Source: Sphaerosporella brunnea (taxonomy: Eukaryota; Ascomycota; Pezizomycetes; Pezizales; Pyronemataceae). Taken from it: DNA of 64,000 nt. Position 1 is the stretch's first letter, and each line of letters starts with the position of its first letter. Below the pieces are notes generated by a model. That model was not told the DNA's origin and made no database searches. It was given only the letters and a program-made list of their open reading frames with translations. This document shows, piece after piece, positions 42,260 to 53,085 of the stretch. Both the position numbers and the translations under genes were made by a program. The DNA is taken from positions 186,001 through 250,000 of the forward strand of contig VXIS01000023.1 of assembly GCA_008704415.1 (NCBI GenBank). Direction: 5' to 3'.

Positions 42260-43868
42260 TTGTTTTTGTTTTGTTTTGTTTTAAATCATACAACGTACAC
42301 GAGGACGTTAGCCCAAGTGCCTCCTCTCTTGCGAATCGGAGTGAGGCCAAAGGCCTATGACGCAGAAAGGAAACCTGGTATCTTGTCCGCACGGTCTTAC
42401 CCGTCTGTTGGGGCTCCCCAAACAAAAGAAATACACAAAAGCAAATCGCAGTGGTATGGTGCAAGCGGCCTTAAACCGACCCGTCGCTCAATGTTTCCCC
42501 GACTTCAATAACATCACAAGATTGCGCGACTGGTGGAAGCCAGCGCCTCAGTCTTACAGAGCGCATCTAATTTAGGGGACGGGAGAGCTGTTTCCCCAGA
42601 GTTCTCACGTGGTGATCAGTTTATTATAAACAGTCGTTGCCGTCTCCACCACCGCCGACGGGTCGGTTTAAGGCCGCTTGCACCATATCAGCCCCTTAAT
42701 GGGGTACGTCTTCCAATTTCGGTCTCGTTAAGAAATTTTAGCACGACCGTCGTCATTCTGTCATCGCAAAAAATGTCCCTCACTCTTTTTTGCCGGCGCC
42801 GTCCCCATATCCTTTCCACTCCTTTGAAGAAATACTTGCGCTGTTCCTTCCACCTCTTGCAGTGCAACATAAGGTGTCATCTTGTTTGCGGGGTGTTATC
42901 GTTGCACCAATCACATCCATTGAAGTCTCGTCTTTTTCGCTTGAACAGGTAGTCGTGGGTTACCGCATGACCTGACATCAGTTGGTAGTACACTTCGGCC
43001 CTCTGCTTGGGAATCGGACTTCCCACTGTATTTTCCCTTTGACCATTCTTAGCCTGTATCGGTGATCGTTTCTGCAATCCATCTTTGCTGGGTGTCTGAT
43101 TCGAGGTCGGTGGCCAATCGGTTGACGTGCGCGAGTGACGTCCAGTCTGCTGGCTCCACCCTTCCCACTGTGAGCCGGTCTGCGATTTCACCACCTTCTG
43201 CTCCAGTTTTGGCTAGTCGGTCCGCGGCCTCGTTGCCTTTGATCCCAACGTTTCCCGGTGTCCACCTGTATTCTAGGTGGATGTTCCGTCTAGTGAGAGT
43301 TGTTTCCCATCGGTATAGCCACCTAGTGACCATCTGTCCGGGACCCTCTTTATTGTCTTTTATTCGCGTCAGGGTTGCTTGTGAGTCGGTGCAGATGGTG
43401 ACCCTATTGTTGACAATCGCGTCCATCTTACACGCCCTCTTGACTGCTTCCATCACCACAAACAGCTCTGCGTCGAATACTTCTTTCCTGGTACCCAGGT
43501 GGTAGCTTTTTCCAATACGTTCGTTTCCCTCTTTCGATGCTACCCCTGAGCCCACGCGTCCGTCATCCGGTCTTGAGCCGTTAGTCCAAAGAGTGAGGGA
43601 CGTCGTTCCGTCCCACTCTAGTGCTGTGTGTCGGGCAATTTCCTTTGGTTGGGCTATGATGATGCCCTTTGTCTTTGTGTTTGTTTTAATCATTTGTCTT
43701 TGTGTTCCGTCGCGGGGTGTCCCTCTCCACTTCCGTTGCCCCCACTGATGCTTCGCAGCTCCTCCGGAGTCTCTCTGCCGGTGTGTCCTTCGCCAGTCTG
43801 CTGTTGTCATTGCTGAGGTGCTGAGACCGTCCCAAGATCTTCGCTCGGAGTCTCGTTTCTCTTCCCTT
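42260..43868 (-). mobile_element. 5'-truncated LINE with 14-bp target duplication
   Basis: Flanked by ATAATAAGATACAT at 42246-42259 and 43869-43882. On the plus strand the left end is a TTTTG-rich run (42258-42285), the element's AAAAC-type 3' tail. The minus-strand coding text: leader, RNase H (LTLWTNGSRPDDGRVG, RKEVFDAELFVVMEA, ICTDSQATL, YRWTPGNVGIKGNEAADRLA) and, in another frame from 43194, a zinc-knuckle C-terminus (YYQLMSGHAVTHDYLFKR, GCDWCN, then LHCKRWKEQRK). The first active-site Asp is Asn (WTNGS). RT is absent. The frame running on to 44083 is only flank. Confidence 0.9.
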
Positions 43869-44093
43869 ATAATAAGATACATCTTGTTTCCAACATGCAG
43901 CTTCAGGCGCTTGGCGAGTGATGCCTTGCGCACTGGCAACCTGCCGCAGGTAACCGTTACCTTGACAAACCGGCTGCGTTTCGCCGTCACTCGCCAACGC
44001 TCGGCAGTGCCATGATAACCGATGTCCAATCTAACCCTTGTTTTGACAATCCATAAACATTGTCTTTGTCTGTAAATAATCAATGCAGATTCA

Positions 44094-44585
44094 GTGCTGG
44101 TCCGCGCTGAGTCTGGCAGAATCCCACGCTGGCGTCGCCCGCGATTGGAAACACCAAAAGGGTCATCGCTGTGTGGCAGAAACTTGCATATCCTGCGGGT
44201 GATGCACCTGGGTCCAAGGCGATGGAAATATGATTGCTGGGACGCAAATTGCGCGTGTTCTCACCGCGATTTTGTGATTATGGGTCAGTACCCGGAAAAA
44301 GCCAGGTTTGGCGTGAATCACCAGTGTGGCAAATGCAAACTACAGGTCATCACCCATGAGCTTTCAACCAAGTGTCCAACCAGATGCGGGCCCAGCAGCG
44401 ATAAATTGCGAGTGATGGCCAGACGGATAGATAGGTCATCTGCGGACCTCAACGGTACAGTTCGATGTTTGTGCCGGGATCACAGAGCCGCAGTGACACT
44501 TTTGCAGTCCCCCGCAACAGGCGGTGTGATATCGTGGCAGCGAAATAGAGGACAAGTCAGAGCGGGCAGTAGAGCATGGCGGTGA
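44094..44585 (+). CDS. Hypothetical Cys-rich protein (163 aa)
   Basis: Open frame with clustered Cys/His (CWDANCACSHRDF, NHQCGKCKLQVITHEL, KCPTRCG), compatible with two small zinc-binding sites. Basic overall. No family is recognised and there is no intact neighbour to support it. It lies between a LINE and the satellite array. Start codon context is ordinary. It may be a fragment of another mobile element. Confidence 0.3.
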   Translation: MLVRAESGRIPRWRRPRLETPKGSSLCGRNLHILRVMHLGPRRWKYDCWDANCACSHRDFVIMGQYPEKARFGVNHQCGKCKLQVITHELSTKCPTRCGPSSDKLRVMARRIDRSSADLNGTVRCLCRDHRAAVTLLQSPATGGVISWQRNRGQVRAGSRAWR

Positions 44586-44704
44586 TTGATGATCGGTGAC
44601 GCACGGTTGAAAGCCTGCCCGGCGGCCAGCTCCAGACAGAGGACAGTGCACCATTTCGGTGTTGTTCATCATGTCAGAGACTGGCGAGGTTCTGCTGCAC
44701 CAGT

Positions 44705-45600
44705 TGACCGAAACGCTTTCACTCAGGTATCGCCATATACTCCAACGGCGGAAGGCTTAGGGCATTACAAGGGGGTGTTTCTAGCACTATATTGAAACCT
44801 ATCCCCCCATGGATGGTTGTCAAGTTGGTTGGCCCCGCGGTGAGTCTGGGCCACAATGTGCTAGCCACCTTTAGTCTCAATGGAATGAGCTCACTCTTAC
44901 AGATATAGGGCATCAAAGGACGCTCATTCCCGTCCTGTATATGAATCTATCCCCCCCTGGATGGTTGTCACGTGTGGTGGCCCAGCGACGGATGCTGTGG
45001 CTCTCCCCGGCCAAAATGTAATACCGGCCTTTACTCTCCATGGAATGACCTCAAACTTACAGATATAGGCCATCAAAGGAGACGTATTCTCCTGCTGTAT
45101 TCAAATCTATCCCCCCATTGATGGTTCTCAAGCGGGGTGGCCCTGTGGCTCTCCGGGTCCAACGGTGCTACCGGCCTTCACTCTCTATGGAATGAGCTCA
45201 AACACACAGATATAGGGCATCAAAAGACGCTCATCCTCGCGCTGTATTCCAATCTATCGCCCGATTGGATGCTTGTCATATAGCCTGGCGGGCTGCACTG
45301 TTGATTTCCAGTCGAAGTAGGGCCGCTTGGACAGGCATTTATATTTTTTTCGACGTTTCTGGATTTAAGGCCAGTTTCGGCGTCAAATGGCTTACAGACA
45401 TCAATAAACAGCCGCTTGGAAATTACGATATGCAAGTCAAAAACGCCCGTCTGAGCGCGCCTAATGTGATAACCGCCTTTACGCTGTATAGAATGAGCTC
45501 AAACTTACAGATATAGGCCATCAAAAGACGGTCATCTTCGCCCGGTGTTGAAATATATCCCCCCATGGATGCTTGTCATGTAGCCTGGCGGGCCGCACTG
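44705..45600. repeat. ~155-bp satellite array, left block
   Basis: Four to five units. AGATATAGGGCATCAAA-like cores lie at ~44900, 45060, 45204 and 45509, with ATGGATGGTTGTCA(A/T)G and GGTGGCCC(C/T)G in each unit. The 45204-45509 gap holds an extra ~150 bp of unrelated text (AGTAGGGCCGCTTGGACAGG). Non-coding: frames through it are short and out of phase between units. Confidence 0.85.
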
Positions 45601-45949
45601 TCGCTCTCCAGGGCTGTCAAAAGTCCGGCCACTCCGGCTTTGAGCGCGGCCTGAACCGGACTGATTGAAACGGGCTTTGGAAATCACGACCCGGTTGGAC
45701 CAGGCTCTTTGGATCGAGACCCAGGCGCCTGGGAGCACCCACCAGGCCCAGAAGTACCCGGCGCCCGGCGAGCCTGCCAGGCATCCGTGGTTTTTGCCTA
45801 CACATACATCAAGGAAAGGACCATGGAAACAAGTCGGAATACTGCACCGCTATAGTCGGAGTATTCACGATAGCGCTCCTGCCACGCTACATAGGTTTCG
45901 AAATCTTTGGATTTGTGAGCATAACGTCAGCCATATCCATCCGCCTCTC
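45601..45949. repeat. Dispersed repeat F, first copy
   Basis: GGCTGTCAAAAGTCCGGCCA, ACGGGCTTTGGAAATC and GGTTGGACCAGGCTCTTT resemble 49090-49235 (GGGCTGCCAATAGACCGCCC, ACGGGCTTTTCAAATC, GTTTGGACCAAGCATTTT). Each copy lies next to a satellite block (the second copy 430 bp left of 49665). No coding capacity is evident. Confidence 0.5.
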
Positions 45950-46345
45950 TTCCGACCGGTATTTTCTGGGTTAAAGCGCGGCAAACCTTCGAGATTTGTG
46001 TGTAAATCGTCAGCATTTCCGCTCCGCCGTAGCCCGACTGTCATCCGAGTTGTCGTTTTTGTGGTGGATCGACCAGTCTTTTGATTGCGATCCACGCTTT
46101 AGCTGTGGCGGAGCAAGTACCGAATGATCAGCGCGTTTAATGGCTCCGCGTTCGGCACAATGGCTGACCCGACCTTAATTCAGGATACCGGGCATCGGCC
46201 GGCACCTATCAGATATCCAGGTTTTTCTTATGGCGGCCCGAACCTGTCGAGCTTGCTACATCACCGGCCCGAGCCTGTCGAGCTTGCACATCACCGGCCC
46301 GACCTGACCCACACCGTAGGGCCCCCTTTGACCTCGCGGTTGGCC
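45950..46345 (+). repeat. Dispersed repeat E, first copy
   Basis: Co-linear with 57345-57655: TTTTCTGGGTTAAAG, TGTCATCCGAGTTGTCGTTT, ACCTTAATTCAGGATACCGG and TATCCAGGTTTTTCTTATGG. An internal 28-bp direct duplication (CACCGGCCCGA and (A/C)CTGTCGAGCTTGC) lies at 46245-46305. The short frame MADPTLIQDTGHRPAPIRYP is shared by both copies, but no start-to-stop gene is evident. Confidence 0.7.
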
Positions 46346-47395
46346 GGACTATCGACCGCCGTGGGTGCCGACAAGCGCCAAAAGCGAGATAACCGCGCCT
46401 GATCGAGGTTGCCATCACTGCACGCGCCTAAACACCACTCATCCGGTTCCGCGCGGCAGGTCTGTCTACCCGCCGGCCTCTCGACGGGTAAACGGAGTTT
46501 CCGCGCTGCAATTCCCGTCGCCGGGACCACAACACGCTCGGCGTGTTGAAATGCAGGTACGTCAGTCGCTCGGGCGAGTATAATAAAGACCGCGGATGGC
46601 TGGGTCCTCGTGGACTAGGTATCGGGCAGCGTATGGGCTGCCGGATGTCGCGCGTCCATTCACGCCTGTCGGTCATATAGGGTTAGTTGCCCGATAAAAA
46701 TAGAAATCTGTGCACGCCGTCGCCGTTGATTGTCGCCGATTTTCATCACCTCTTACGAGCAAACATCCCCGCGGTGACCACACGGCGGTCCATGATAAGT
46801 TCAGCTTCGCTCGATTTGCAATCGCGTGGAATCCGCGTGAATCGTATTGTGTGTTATGATAGCGCTTACCCACAGGGCATCATTCGGGCAACGCAGGTAA
46901 ACTCCCCGTGTGTCGCCCAAGTGTCCTATATAGAGATACAAGTGAACAGCCGTGTAGTGACCACACAGTGTGCATTCATTAGTACAGCGCCACCTGATGT
47001 GAAACCAGATGTACGTTTCAGTCAGGGTATATGTGTAAAGCACCGCACAGTTAAGTAAAGAAAGGAGATCGTGGTTGGACGTAGTAAAGGAAACAGAGGA
47101 GGCAGCGGGTTGGGGTTCTCAAAGCTATGCCATTCCACAACTATCTACAGTTCTAGCAGTTTGTACAGCAGCGCAGTTGCTCGGCAGTGTCGTCGCTCAT
47201 GCTCGCCGACGGCTCCGCTCCGGAATGATAATGCTCACCAACAGCGTGTCCCTCGGGCAAATGTGGGGTTAGGGTTAGACATAGGAAATGAAGTGCCGCC
47301 ATGGAATCAAACAAACGAACCCTAAGCCAAATATAAACCCGCCCCATTCTCCCACCATCGCGAACATCCTTCCAACCAACCAACCCGCTTACACC
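46346..47395. other. Spacer left of the F-box gene
   Basis: No gene recognised. A TTAGGG-like GGTTAGGGTTAG occurs at about 47268-47279, too short to call telomeric. The last ~60 bases before 47396 are C/A-rich (CCAACCAACCAACCCGC), typical of a fungal leader. Confidence 0.45.
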
Positions 47396-48497
47396 ATGGC
47401 GAGCCTCTGCACCATCCCTCCCGAGCTGCGCATCGAAATCCTCAGCAGGCTGCCCGACCTGCGCTCACTCGCCGCAGCTATATTCACATCGCGTACCATC
47501 CACGAAGCTTTCACCATCGCGCGGAACGATGTGATGCAACGCGTGCTGGACGCGGAGATCCCGTTATCCTCGATCACCGGCGAACTCGAATTGCTATTAC
47601 CGCAGGACTGCGTCGCAGCGCTGCAGGACCGCTCGAGCAGCGTTCGTGGCAAGGCCCTCGACATGCTCTGTATCTACCAAGGATTCGTCAGCGCCTATTG
47701 TCGCCGGTTTTGCGCGGAAACTCTGCCGCAGCTACCTTCCGAGGCTCGCAGTCCTGCTTCGCCGTCAGAGCGTCTCCTGATCCAGCGCGCAGTCTACCGG
47801 TTTTGGGCGTTATCGCGTGCGACCACGGCCTTCCGCAGCAAATCGCCCTCGGTCACGGAAGATTTGTCTTTTGCCAAAACGTACATGTTGCGCTACAGCC
47901 TCTGGGAAGTCGCTGAACTCGCAATCATCTGCCGGTATATCCACCAAAAGCTGGATCGCTTGTGTTTCTTGCACGGAAGCCTGGTGACGGATGAATACAT
48001 CCGCAGTAGTTCCTTGCGATATTACCGCGCGTCATACATCCGCAGTTGTTTCTTGAGCAATGACGGCACGTTCACCCCTCCCCCCCCCGGCAGTTGCAGC
48101 TGTACTAACGACTAGAACTACAAAAGACACGGCCAACCAACTAACAGTAACCTCCCTCGCCCTCCTAGACCTACCGACCTTGTACTCGGTGCTCTTCTCA
48201 CCCCAAACCACCACAGGAATCTTCGAAAGATACCTCAAGCAACCCAGCTGCTACCGAATCTGGTCAAACCTCTTCACCGCGGACCGGATGAACCGCAGAC
48301 ACGATCGTACCGCCTTCCCGCCGCGCTGTATTTGTAAGCGCCGGGACATGCCGTCATATGAGTATGACCAATATTTGCGTTACATAACCTGCACCGTAGT
48401 GGGAGTGGAATTTGATCAAGACGAGGTGCGGAATGACTTGGCACTTTGGGATGATAGTCGCTTGGAGCGGCTGGGGTTGTTTCCGCCGGTGGAGTAG
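47396..48497 (+). pseudogene. F-box protein gene with one frameshift at a C9 run
   Basis: Start ATG 47396 in ideal context (ACCATGG), not the in-frame ATG at 47288. The N-terminus is an F-box (TIPPELRIEILSRLPDLRSL, then AAAIFTSRTIHEAF, residues ~4-45). A helical body follows (YMLRYSLWEVAELAIICRYI, DRLCFLHGSL). At 48080-48088 the frame meets nine C and ends 27 bases later. The +1-shifted frame continues as convincing protein (SLALLDLPTLYSVLFSP, YLRYITCTVVGVEFDQDEV) to LWDDSRLERLGLFPP and TAG 48495-48497, a C-terminal style common in Pezizomycotina F-box proteins. Total ~367 codons. A short intron using TACTAAC and CTAG at 48104-48114 is an alternative. F-box proteins recruit substrates to SCF ubiquitin ligases through Skp1. 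Confidence 0.75.
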
Positions 48498-49664
48498 TGT
48501 AATTAGATATTCACCCACGTCTCATGTTTGACACTGCACATCCGAGGAATACAACATGTTATGCCGATCGCAATTCCATTGTTCCATGCTCACCGTGCAA
48601 GCCAACAGTATCGCATCAGACCCACGATGTAGACACGGTTCCATCCCGTCCTCAACTCCCCGGCAATCTCCAACATGCACTCAACCGTTGCTGAAAGCGC
48701 ACTGTCGGTGTTGCCTCACATCACGTTGACCGCGCCATTTGTTTTGGTCGCGGTAGCAGGCTGGGAGTTGTGTGTTGAGGTATCGTTCATTGGAGCGGAG
48801 AATGCTATGAATGTGTTGCAGTCAAAGACGAATGGGTTATATCGCAACACATCAACCTGGACAGATCCTGCACATCCAACGTGCAGGCCACCTCAATTTC
48901 GATGAGTGTTCACGGGTATTCTCGGCAGCCGGTGACTTCAAATTGCGCGTGGCCATGTATAAAGGACCAACACAACAACGAACTTTTACCCGGACAACCA
49001 GTTGCTTCCTGAAGGCATCTCACCGGCCAATAGCCGGGATCTCAATGACCGGAACCGACAGAGGAAGCGTCAGGCGTTGTGTGGACCCAGATAGCAGGGC
49101 TGCCAATAGACCGCCCAGTCCGGCTTTCGGCGAGGTCTGAACCCGTTTGAATGTAACGGGCTTTTCAAATCGATGCCCGTTTGGACCAAGCATTTTAAGC
49201 CGTGTTCCACGTACCCACGGGCTGGCCAGGCACCGGAACTATTTACCATTGAGTTAAATAACACAAGAACCCGAGACAACGTCAAACTGAGTCCCCCACA
49301 ACCTGCAATCATTCCACCCAAAACCCACTAGTCATTCGATCTCCGATGCTGAGTTTCCAAATCGCTCAATATACGTTCGAACTTTTCTATCTGCGATCCC
49401 GAACCATACACAAGAGCCTGAACACAAACACCCGTAGAAAGTGTCCCGGAATACAGATAACCGGCCAGGTTGAACAGTTAATGCGTTTGGAGATCGGCAG
49501 GATCGGCATACCGGCACAACCGGCACCCAAAGGTGCCTGTCAGGCATCCAGATATTGACAACGTCGCGCGGAGCCTATTCGAAAAGCGCGATACGCGCCC
49601 CAGTGCGGCCTACTTTGTGGGGCCCCATTTGCCCCGCAGGCCGGCCCGTCTATTGTCACCCCGG
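48498..49664. other. Spacer right of the F-box gene
   Basis: A 76-codon frame (48675-48905) starts MHSTVAESALSVLPHITLTA and is unsupported. Bases 49080-49250 are the second copy of repeat F. Nothing else is recognised before the satellite resumes. Confidence 0.4.
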
Positions 49665-50295
49665 TCGCTCTCCGGTCAAAATGTGATAACCGCCTTTACT
49701 CTGCATAGAATGAGCTGAAACTTAGAGATATAGGGCATCAAAAGACGCTCATCCTCCCGCTGTATTCAAATCTATCCCCCCATGGATGCTTGACATATAG
49801 GGTGGCCTAGTGACGGGTGCTGTGGCTCTCTAGGTCAAAATGTGCTACCGGCCTTTACTCCCAATGGAATGAGCTGAAACTTACAGATGTAGGGCATCAA
49901 AGAACGCGTATTCTCCGAGTGTATTCCAATCTATCCCCGCATGGATGCTTGCCATATACGGTGGCCGGACTGTCGCTCTCCGGTCAAAATGTGATAACCG
50001 CCTTTACTCTGCATAGAATGAGCTCAAACTTACAGATATAGGTCATTACAAGATGTTCATTCTCGCCGTGTATTCAAATCTATCCCCTTATGGATGGTTG
50101 TAATGTGAGGTGGCCCAGCGACGGGTGCTGTGGCTCTCCAGGTCAAAATGTGATAACCGCCTTTGCTCTGCATAGAATGAGCTCAAACTTACAGATATAG
50201 GGCATCAAAAGACGCGCATCCTCCCGCCGTATTCAAATTTCATCCCCCGATGGATGCTTGACATATACGGTGGCCCGGCGGGCTGCACTGTCGCT
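49665..50295. repeat. ~155-bp satellite array, middle block
   Basis: Four units, with AGATATAGGGCATCAAAAGA-like cores at ~49725, 49882, 50032 and 50190 (spacing 157, 150, 158). CTCTCCGGTCAAAATGTGAT and ATGGATGCTTGACATATA recur in each unit. The array is cut at 50295 by a hAT-B end. Confidence 0.9.
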
Positions 50296-50455
50296 CAGTG
50301 TTCCTCACAGTCCAGTCCGACCAGTACTGCGCGCCGACTGGACCTTGACCACATCATGCAGTCCAGTCCGACTGATTGGCCGGGACCAGCAGTTCTTTCG
50401 GGCGGTATGGATTGCACCGCCCGCAGGCCGTCCACTCGACTGGATACTTCGTGGG
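50296..50455 (+). mobile_element. hAT-B family terminal region, copy 5
   Basis: Begins CAGTGTTCCTCACAGTCCAG and ends CGTCCACTCGACTGGATACT. Block order is the same as the minus-strand copy at 11390-11541. It interrupts the satellite. Confidence 0.6.
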
Positions 50456-50548
50456 GAGTAATGTAGTACATCAGGATTTTATATACCAACCGCCAGTGTT
50501 AACGTATGCTCCGCGCGTTTCAAAACTCCTTTATGCCTCCAGCTCAGC

Positions 50549-51590
50549 ATACCGTATAATTCAGTATATACTGCGCATTTTGCAGTACCGCGCAACTTTA
50601 TTATACCGAGTGCCGGTACTAGGGAGGTAGGCAGCAACAGGTGCAGCGTGCCAGAAACGGCTCCGAAACTGATAATTACACTTGTACAGCAATTTCATCA
50701 AACCTCGCTACCACCAATTTTCTTGGCAAGATCTAGTAGATCTTTGATCTTCAGAAGGTAATCTTCTCAACCATTAGGATTCAAGTCTGCTGAAACGACT
50801 TGCGAATGACATCTCCTTGCTCATTATGAAGCTTTTCCCATGCGTCAGCGACGCAGTGAGTAATCAAAATCCGAAGCTCCGACACCCGAACATTTGCCTT
50901 ACCAGGGAAATCGCGATGCCAATTCTCTTCTATCTTTTCCTCAAGGTAGGCGCTGATACCTTGCTTCACCGATTTGGTGACATGCGTATCGAGTGGCCGC
51001 AGATAGCCTGTCAGGCCTTCTGGAATAAATGCCATCGTAGCCTTGCGCTTCAAGCGATTCACAATGCGCGTTCTCTTATAGATTTGTTGCATAGGTGCCA
51101 GCGGGGGACGGCCCTCTACTGCCTCTACTGCTGGCGGGGACGGTAGAGAGTTCGTGCAACAGGCACCGACGGGGATTGGTTTGTGGCCTTGACGTCCGGG
51201 CCGTGCCTCTTCGGATTGCTCTCCATGCTGCCGCCGCGGATGCTCACGCAGAGCTCCCTCTCCATCATACTACTACTACTAGAACCAGTAGTATGTGCCT
51301 GGGATGACGAGCCAACCGCGCGGTCAATATACCGTCGGGGTGGAGTTGGAAGATGATCCGGCTCCTCCCGCACTTGGTTGAGGATGTCGTAGTTTTATGT
51401 GCTCATCCCTTCGCTCACAAGTCAGTTTTCCATACTTTTCAAGATCCTGGGAACATACTGGGCTGGGGCTGTTCAGATGCTGCGGGGTTGGCATCCGGTT
51501 CCTACTCTTATGAAGCCCAACCGCCCAGAAAACCTAATCGCCCAGACTTTTGAATACCCCGTGCGCAGTATATAAGGAATTATACGGTAT
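50549..51590 (-). mobile_element. pogo/Tigger-like element relic, ~1.04 kb
   Basis: Inverted ends: 50549-50577 (ATACCGTATAATTCAG and TATATACTGCGCA) and 51562-51590 in reverse (ATACCGTATAATTCCT and TATATACTGCGCA), 27 of 29 bases matching in inverse orientation. TA is the outer dinucleotide on both sides, the usual pogo target. The interior holds a minus-strand DDE fragment of the pogo/CENP-B type. Most of the transposase is deleted. Confidence 0.75.
50700..51092 (-). pseudogene. pogo/Tigger-like transposase C-terminal fragment
   Basis: MAFIPEGLTGYLRPLDTHVT, then KSVKQGISAYLEEKIEENW and LITHCVADAWEKL match the region around the last catalytic acid of pogo-type DDE transposases (IPxGLTxxLQPLDxxxNKxFK). 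A frame change near 50781 leads to EDYLLKIKDLLDLAKKI. The first two catalytic acids are absent. Confidence 0.65.
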
Positions 51591-51924
51591 TCAAACGTGC
51601 CCTCATTGCGTTGCTGGATATAGAGCACATTTAGCATCTCCCCAAGCTCTGAAATCTCAGCATGGCTCACTGATGAGCCCATCACGGTACTCAGGGTCCA
51701 ATCTGGCAGTGAGTGACCTAGAGTTTGATGGCAATGAGAGTTTTTATTCAGGGTCTCAGGGCCCAGTCGCGAATCGTACACGCGGTGATGACTCAAAATT
51801 TGCAGCGGCATTCATCGTGGTGCAGTCACGGTGGCAAAGATAGGGATTTTTTGTTCTTCGGCGCATGTTGGCCCCACCATGATGCGCACCGCGCGCACGC
51901 TCATTGCATATAGATATTACATAA
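51591..51924. other. Spacer between pogo and hAT-B relics
   Basis: Short overlapping frames only (51550-51843 +, 51473-51811 -), no motif. Confidence 0.45.
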
Positions 51925-52080
51925 GTAAGGACTGCCGGCTGGCCCAGTCCTCCGAACGCATGGAGCAGGTTTTCCAGTCCTGGATCAATCGCGGACTTGA
52001 TCGCTTCAGTCCTCTGTCGAGCGCGGACTTGAGTGGACTATGGCAGACCGTCCAGACCGACCCGGCCCGGGAGGAGCTCT
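51925..52080 (-). mobile_element. hAT-B family terminal region, copy 6
   Basis: Reverse orientation copy of 10391-10590: CTATGGCAGACCGTCCAGAC, CTTCAGTCCTCTGTCGAGCG, AGGACTGCCGGCTGGCCCAG. It joins the satellite directly at 52080, mirroring the hAT-B/satellite junction at 50295. Confidence 0.6.
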
Positions 52081-53085
52081 CCGGTCAAAATGTGATAACC
52101 GCCTTTACTCTGTATGGAATGGGCCGAATCTTACAGATATAGGGCATCAACGGACGCGTATTCTCCGACTGTATTCAATTCTATCCCCGCATCGATGGTC
52201 GTGATGTGGGGAGGCCCGGTGGGGGGTCCTGTGGCTCTCCTGCGGGTCAAAATGAGCTACTGGCCTATACTCTCTATGGAAAGAGCTCAAACTTACAGAT
52301 ATAGAGCACCATAGAACGCGCATTCAGCCGCTGTATTCAAATCCATCCCTTCATCGATGGTTGTCATGTGGGATGGGCGGTGCTGTGGCTCTCCTGGGGG
52401 AAAATGAGCCACCGTCCTTTACTCCCTATGGAATGGGCTCAAACCTACAGATATAGGGCATCAAAGGACGCTCATCCTCCTGCTGTATTCAAATCTATCC
52501 CCCATGGATGCGTGCCATATAGGGTGGCTGGGCAGGCCGCAATGTCGCTCTCCAGTCAAAATATGATAACCGCCTTTACTCTGTATAGAATGAGCTCAAA
52601 ATTACAGATATAGGGCACGCAAGGATGCCCATTCTTCCCCTGTATTCAAATTCCTCCCCCCATGGATCGTTGTGATGTGGGGTGGCCCTGCGACGGTTGC
52701 TGTGGCTCTCGAGGTCAAAATGTACTTACCGATACAGGACATGAAAGGGCATCCATTGTTCCCTTGTATCCAAGTTTATTTCCTCATCGAGTCTTGTCAG
52801 GTGGGATGGCCGCGTGGGGGGTCCTGTGGCTCTCCTGGGGAAATTGAGCTACGCGCATTAACTCTCTATGGAATGAGCTCAGACTTAGAGATATACGGCA
52901 TCAAGGGACGCTTATTCCTCCCCTGTATCCAAATCTATCCCCCCATGGAGGATTGTGATGTGGGATGGCCGCGCGCGGGTGTCCTGTGGTTCTCCAGGTC
53001 AAGACCTTATACCAGCCTTACTCTGTATGGAATGTGCTGAAACTGCCAGATACAGGGCGTCAAAGGACGCTCATTCTTCAGCAAG
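52081..53085. repeat. ~155-bp satellite array, right block
   Basis: Six to seven units with CAGATATAGGGCATCAA-like cores at ~52133, 52298, 52449, 52605, 52735 (diverged), 52891 and 53045. Each carries ATGGATGGTTGTGATGTGGG and CTGTGGCTCTCC(A/T)GG. Divergence between units is substantial, so the array is old. Confidence 0.9.

Noticed and set aside
43883..44083. N-terminal part of the 344-codon minus-strand LINE frame
   Set aside because: The 14-bp target duplication at 43869-43882 shows that this part is host flank, not LINE protein.
47268..47279. Interstitial telomere-like GGTTAGGGTTAG
   Set aside because: Only two units, no array and no chromosome-end context; can arise by chance.
44705..53085. 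CRISPR-like array
   Set aside because: Repeats are ~155 bp and diverged, without short identical repeats separated by unique spacers; this is a satellite.
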